Positions 60,119 through 64,000 of a stretch of 64,000 bases of DNA are shown piece after piece. The position numbers and the translations under genes are program-made. The notes beneath the pieces were generated by a model. It did no database searches. It was given only the letters and a program-made list of their open reading frames with translations, and was not told the origin of the DNA. Origin of the DNA: Sodiomyces alkalinus F11 (Eukaryota > Ascomycota > Sordariomycetes > Glomerellales > Plectosphaerellaceae). Within the stretch, counting starts at the first letter, position 1. Each line of letters starts with the position of its first letter. Where the stretch lies: assembly GCF_003711515.1 (NCBI RefSeq), contig NW_021167079.1, forward strand, positions 6,256,385-6,320,384, written 5' to 3'.

Positions 60119-60470
60119 TATTAGGTGCCTATAGTAGTAGTTATAATAGGTCCCCTATGTAAACCTATAGGGGTCCAGGTATGACTAGTCTAAGACCCCT
60201 CGAGGTATAAATAAAGTAAGTTATTATATAGTAAACAGAATAGTCCCTTAAAGTAAATAATATAGCCCTCGAGGAAGTAAATAAGTAGTCCTCGAGGAGT
60301 AGAGCGTAGCCTTAAGGAGCGAGGGAGCCTCCCCTTTAAAGGGGGAGGCCAGTGATTAATCTGATTCTTTAGCTATACCTATGTTCTGACTCTATTATAA
60401 TCCTATCGTGATTACACCTGGTTCCTTACTTAACCCTAGCTTTTCACTCTTTGCGACTACCTATTTAACA
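60119..60470 (+). repeat. LTR A2 (3' LTR of element A)
   Basis: It starts TATTAGGTGCC and ends CTATTTAACA (CA intact), followed by TSD CTATA at 60471-60475. A purine-rich CTGGGGGAGG lies just upstream. Confidence 0.94.
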
Positions 60471-60475
60471 CTATA

Positions 60476-61272
60476 CCTTTATCTAGTTAACGCGTTTATC
60501 TAGTTATTCCTCCGTTAGCATAGCTAGGTTAACGTTCGTATACGGGGGCAGGTTAGGGTTATATGCGGGTCCTATTATGACTATAGTCTAGGGAACGAGG
60601 ACGGCGATAGGGGTAAAGGTAGCGGTAGAGGTAGTGCTAGCGATAGGAATAGACGTAGTAGTAGATATAGGGATAAGTGCCGGTGCGGTGGTAGATACGG
60701 GAGCCATGTTAGTTCCCGGCGTATTCCCGTTATATTCCTTATTAGCGGAGTTATAGGCGTCTTCTATAAAGGCGGTCTCGCTATCGCGGAGCTACCGCTT
60801 AAACTAACTAGTAGCCTTATTAAAATCGAAGGTAGGATCGTTTGTTTCGTGATAGTTACATATCTTAGTAACTCTCCTTAACGGTCTTCGCGCCCTTAAA
60901 GGGTAAAGCGATTAAAATATTAAATAGGTAGTCGTAAAGAGTGAAAAGGTAGGGTTAAGTAAGGAACCAGATATAGTTATAATAGGATTATAATAGGGTT
61001 AGAATATAGGTAGAGCTAAAGAATCAGATTAATCGCTGGCCTTCCCCTTTAAAGGGGAGGCTCCTCCGCTCCTTAAGACTATGTCCCGCTACCCCTTAAG
61101 GACTACTTATTTACTTCCTTAAGGGCTACCTTATTTACCTCGAGGGACTATTCTATTTGCTATGTGATGACTGCTTTATTTATGCCTTAAGGGGTCTTAG
61201 ACAGGGACACGCCTAGACCTCTACGGGTTCACACTGGGGACCCATTATAACCACTGCTACAGGCACCTAACA
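60476..61272 (-). mobile_element. Element F (Ty3/gypsy), right part: gag start, leader and 5' LTR
   Basis: On the minus strand this reads LTR, leader, then the N-terminal half of gag, matching A at 788-1186 plus 6951-7334 without element B. It therefore shows the empty site GTTAC (60868-60872) of B and continues into 1-782. The self-priming pair of A is also present here (61029-61037 in the LTR, 60907-60915 outside it). Confidence 0.9.
60918..61272 (-). repeat. LTR of element F (5' LTR)
   Basis: It is 355 bp, the reverse complement of the A LTRs. It ends in CCTAACA on the plus strand, that is TGTTAGG with TG intact at the element's outer edge. It marks the right border of the retrotransposon nest. 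Confidence 0.92.
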
Positions 61273-61274
61273 GG

Positions 61275-61618
61275 CGCGATTTCGACGTTATACGCCTTTT
61301 AGCCAGCGTCCGTAAGGTCGAGATATTATATAGGGGTACGCCTAAGCGTTATAGAGGGGAAAGAGTCGTAATTCGGTATTATAGGCTCCTCGGGGGCTTA
61401 AGTCGGATCGACTAGGCGGAGAAACCGCTATACGTTATTATAGGAAATAACCGATTCGTATAGGTATCGCTAGAGCTCCTAATCCTTATAGGTTTTATAT
61501 ATAAGAGGGCTAAGATACGATATCTTAACGGTTATATAATAGGATTATAAATAGTTATAAGGTGTTATAAAAAGGTTATAGTATAGACTCGCTATATCGG
61601 CGCGGCTAGATAGCTCTT
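61275..61618 (+). pseudogene. RIP-damaged coding remnant outside the nest
   Basis: The frame starting at 61275 is open for about 115 codons apart from a few TAG/TAA codons of RIP type: RDFDVIRLLASVRKVEILYR, then RVVIRYYRLLGGLSRID, then LELLILIGFIYKRAKIRYL. No motif identifies it. It may be the edge of an older element into which F inserted, or a host gene caught by RIP spreading from the nest. The 5' end is cut by the F LTR. Confidence 0.4.
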
Positions 61619-62072
61619 TAATCGGTAGTAGTAAAGGTAATAGGGTAGGTAATTCACTTAGTAAGTAAGACTCTGAATTATCAGATAAAGCGTAGTCAAA
61701 ATCGTCACAAAATAGGTCAAAATTAATGAAGGCAATTATATGTTATTATAACTGTGTCAGACCGTCAGGGAAACGCTGCCACCGTATATTATATGGTGCA
61801 GATTCTGTAAGCGTCCACCCGGATTATACTCTTAGTAATCCGGCCTATTACGTAACCGAAAAGACTGTGGTCTGTTCGATATATACCGCGTAGACTTTTC
61901 CTTCCCTCCTTTCCTTATTTCGAATAAACTATATTTTCGGCCTTAATACGTGAACAACTTTTAACAAGCCGTCATATAATCTAAAACATTGTCGAGCGAG
62001 TGGACACAATAACTTCTTGCATAAGAGGCAGATATCCTTTACGCCTAAAAAGTGGAAAGCTTCATAACTATA
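61619..62072. other. Transition from RIP-mutated to ordinary DNA; 3' flank of the host gene
   Basis: From about 61680 onward CA and TG dinucleotides return to ordinary frequency. No gene is seen. The last part is probably the 3' untranslated region of the minus-strand gene that ends at 62073. Confidence 0.55.
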
Positions 62073-63747
62073 TTACGCTCTAAAGATCAGCTGCACTAGT
62101 TGAGCCACCATGTTACTGAGTTCCGAATCCTCCAGTCGGGCCAAATGCTTCTCGCGAAGAAAGAATCCTAGGACCAAAGCACCGGAGACCGTCATCAGTA
62201 AGCACAAAGCGAGCCAAGAGAAAACTCGTGCGAAGCTGACTACAGCGACAAGCCTCGGGCCTGCGGGAAACGCTCTGAACTCGCCCTGGGTTTCATTGAA
62301 GTTGCGGCTGAGCACGCTCCATGCGCCCAGGTAGCTCTGGCGGAGCAGGCCGTGGGTGTGGTAATCGATGTTGTCGTGCGAAGGCAGCTGAGACGCATTG
62401 GTGATGGCGATCATGGTCATCATGTCTGGCAGCAGCCAGATGGCCTCGCGGACCCACGGGTCCGGCGCGAACTCGACCTCTTCGATCGGAGTCTGGTCTT
62501 CAATGACGCGTCCGTTGATATACCTTGCACGACGACTCGTCGTCACGCCCGCGGTGAAGCTAACTCGTCCGATCAGGAAGCAGTTCTCGCTCGAGCCAGT
62601 AGCTCTAGCTCGTGGCTTGTAATAGGGCAGCGCGTCCATGTCGCCGAATATGGTGTTCGTCAGCTCCCTACACGGAGGGTCTGTAGCCTCATGGCGATCC
62701 AGCAACACTACGACCGTCTTGTTGCCCGAAAACCTGTACGGTGGCGGCGGCTGCTCCCAGTTGCTAGGAGCAGAACGTATGTCTGATCCGTTGTAGACAA
62801 AGCTGACTCCAGACGTGTAGTAGAAAAAGGGGTCGTCATTCACTAATGACAAGTCCCCGCCATTGAGCTCGTCCCACTCTTCTGCGCCCATCTCGTCCGC
62901 GGAACGGTACCAATGTATCCCGTGAATATCTATGCACGGCATAAGAACATTCACGACCACCGAGTCAGGGAGCAGACCGTCGTCATTCATGATATGGCGG
63001 CATCCGTTTCCAGTTACCGACCTGCCGTGTGCGTCCATGGTAGAAGGATCCGCCCAAGCAAGACCAGCCAACCCAACGCCGGTCCTGAGATGTGGTCTCT
63101 TGTCAAAAGATCCTTGGGCGTTATACCAATACCAGGCGCCGAGACTACCCGGACCGGGGGTGGTAGCAGAAACTGCGTTAACGGAGAGCCGAGACCCCGA
63201 CGTCCAGTTCACGGAACCAGTCAAGAGAGGGCCCGTGAAGGCTTGGATGAAGATAACGATAGTGAGAAGCGATATCATCAAGCTGTCTCGGCGAATTTCG
63301 ACTCCCAGTAGCAGCTTCCACCGAAGCATAGACGACACGCGCTCGAGCGTCAGGCTAGTAGGCTCTTTGGATAGCATATAGCGGGCGCAGCCCCAGAGGA
63401 CGGTGGCAGACCAGGTGCCAGCGACAGTCTTGATGACCACCAGCGCCACGGAGACGAGTGTCGTGATATCGCTGACTTTGAATAGCAGCCTGCCTTCTGT
63501 AATCCGTGAGCTGGTCTCATCTCCAGCACGATATCCGTGCAGTGCTAGGGCTATACAGAGCGCCACTGCAACGCAGCAACTTGCATGAACAGACAAGAGA
63601 AGCCACGCCCGCGAGATCTGGGTTAAAAACCACCGGTTGGTTTTTTGGGTCTGGCTGCAGACTAAGCGCCGTCACCTCCTGCTGTTGTTTTTCTGATTGC
63701 TGCCTCGAGCGAACGCTGTCTCCGTGGGGTTTCTGGCCTTCTGTCAT
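62073..63747 (-). CDS. Predicted fungal membrane protein with large extracellular loop, one intron
   Basis: The main open frame (63617-62073, stop TAA 62073-62075) has no ATG near its 5' end. An ATG at 63747 opens exon 1 (24 codons, MTEGQKPHGDSVRS...QQQE, 63747-63676). A 58-bp intron (63675-63618, donor GTGACG, acceptor ...TTTAACCCAG) joins it in frame to ISRAWLLLSVHASCC, giving 538 aa. Hydrophobic segments lie at about residues 26-52, 74-103, 135-156 and 481-511. The 320-residue loop between the last two has five N-glycosylation sequons (NWT, NGS, NKT, NAS, NET) and several Cys, so it is probably outside the cell or in a lumen. A short cytosolic C-tail is charged. I do not recognise the family; it resembles lineage-specific membrane proteins of ascomycetes. 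Codon use is ordinary and no RIP is seen. The intron model is a prediction: the donor is not the consensus and the branch site is close to the acceptor. Confidence 0.72.
63618..63675 (-). other. Predicted intron of the host gene
   Basis: It is 58 bp, phase 0, with GT donor and CAG acceptor. It is needed because the exon-1 frame and the main frame differ by one; the length is typical of ascomycete introns. Confidence 0.5.
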
Positions 63748-64000
63748 CTTGAGGGTTGTGGTATATTTCGTCGAGGTATCGTGGAGTGGGAAGTAAGGAG
63801 TACTGTTAGCCGATTCGATGCTGAGCTATGGCTACATATATCGTACTTGCTTAGCGATCAAGTCAACATTTATTTAACCCTCGTTCATACTGCTGCGTCT
63901 CAACCCTGCGTTCTGGGCTGCATCATCGGTCGCTCTGACTTATCATAATTCGTCGTCTCAGCTCTGTGGTGTGGCGTGCATGTGGTTTAGTTCAAATGTT
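63748..64000. other. Upstream region of the host gene
   Basis: This is ordinary, non-RIP DNA that should hold the promoter and 5' leader of the minus-strand gene. I see no further gene; short open frames on the plus strand are overlaps of the exon-1 region. Confidence 0.45.

Larger units (their letters stand above)
788..60470 (+). mobile_element. Element A: Ty3/gypsy chromovirus, split by three insertions
   Basis: Two LTRs of about 350 bp (788-1137 and 60119-60470) in the same orientation are flanked by the TSD CTATA (783-787, 60471-60475). The body is in four pieces: 1138-1186, 6951-8605, 29547-29782 and 53877-60118, interrupted by B, C and D, each with its own TSD. Removing them rejoins a continuous gag, protease, RT, RNase H, integrase and chromodomain order. 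Unnested length is roughly 9 kb. All coding parts carry RIP-type stops. It also carries an antisense gene before the 3' LTR (58245-59576). Confidence 0.92.

Noticed and set aside
1..61272. Centromeric or telomeric satellite array
   Set aside because: The repeats are dispersed retrotransposons with LTRs and TSDs; no telomere unit or higher-order satellite is seen, although such nests can occur in centromeres.
62110..63588. Several plus-strand open frames of 61-149 codons
   Set aside because: They overlap the 507-codon minus-strand frame, which has hydrophobic segments and sequons; the plus frames show no coherent protein features.
1..64000. CRISPR arrays, tRNA or rRNA genes
   Set aside because: No regularly spaced short repeats with unique spacers, and no cloverleaf or rRNA sequence was recognised; the organism is a fungus.

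Overview
The window is filamentous-fungal (Pezizomycotina-type ascomycete) genomic DNA. About 61.3 kb is a nest of LTR retrotransposons degraded by repeat-induced point mutation (RIP). It is followed by a short RIP-damaged remnant and, from about 61.7 kb, by ordinary host DNA with one intact-looking membrane-protein gene. Signs of RIP: across the nest CpA/TpG is strongly depleted and TpA is in excess while CpG is common. Conserved codons change by C-to-T or G-to-A transitions: TGG and CAG become TAG, TGY Cys becomes TAY Tyr, ATG becomes ATA, and Asp becomes Asn in the RT active site. Hence almost no open reading frame survives and all element genes are called pseudogenes. I could not run database searches; family calls rest on motifs read by eye.

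Layout, reconstructed from LTR pairs and 5-bp target-site duplications (TSDs). The oldest element, F (Ty3/gypsy, minus strand), occupies 1-782 and 60476-61272 and runs off the left edge. A same-family element A (+, 788-60470, TSD CTATA) is inserted in F's gag. A is broken by B (1187-6945, TSD GTYAC, an LTR element with one unrecognised ORF and no visible pol), by C (Ty1/copia, +, 8606-29541, TSD CTTAG) and by D (Ty3/gypsy chromovirus, minus, 29783-53871, TSD TTAGT). C contains I (chromovirus, minus, 12955-20179, TSD AAGGG) and G (chromovirus, +, 21544-28837, TSD GTTAC). D contains H (chromovirus close to G, +, 37154-45014, TSD CTATA), which holds a solo LTR J (38446-38974, TSD CTTAG). E (chromovirus, +, 45934-53678, TSD TATTA) sits inside one LTR of D. 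The deepest chain is F > A > D > H > J.

How the parts work together: each full Ty3 copy has gag, protease, RT, RNase H, integrase and a C-terminal chromodomain. G and H keep gag and pol in overlapping frames (-1). C has copia order (gag, protease, integrase, RT, RNase H). C's primer site matches the anticodon arm of initiator Met-tRNA, while A, D, E, F, G, H and I have a site complementary to their own LTR, as in Tf1/sushi-type self-priming.

The most interesting observation is that every chromovirus complete enough to judge (A, D, E, G, H, I) carries an extra gene on the opposite strand between the chromodomain and the 3' LTR. In G and H this gene reads as a Zn2Cys6-spaced cysteine cluster (damaged Cys to Tyr), a phase-1 intron, then a coiled coil. 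It ends tail to tail with pol, the two stop codons overlapping within 8 bp. The right end holds one host gene on the minus strand (predicted 538 aa with one intron), not mutated by RIP.
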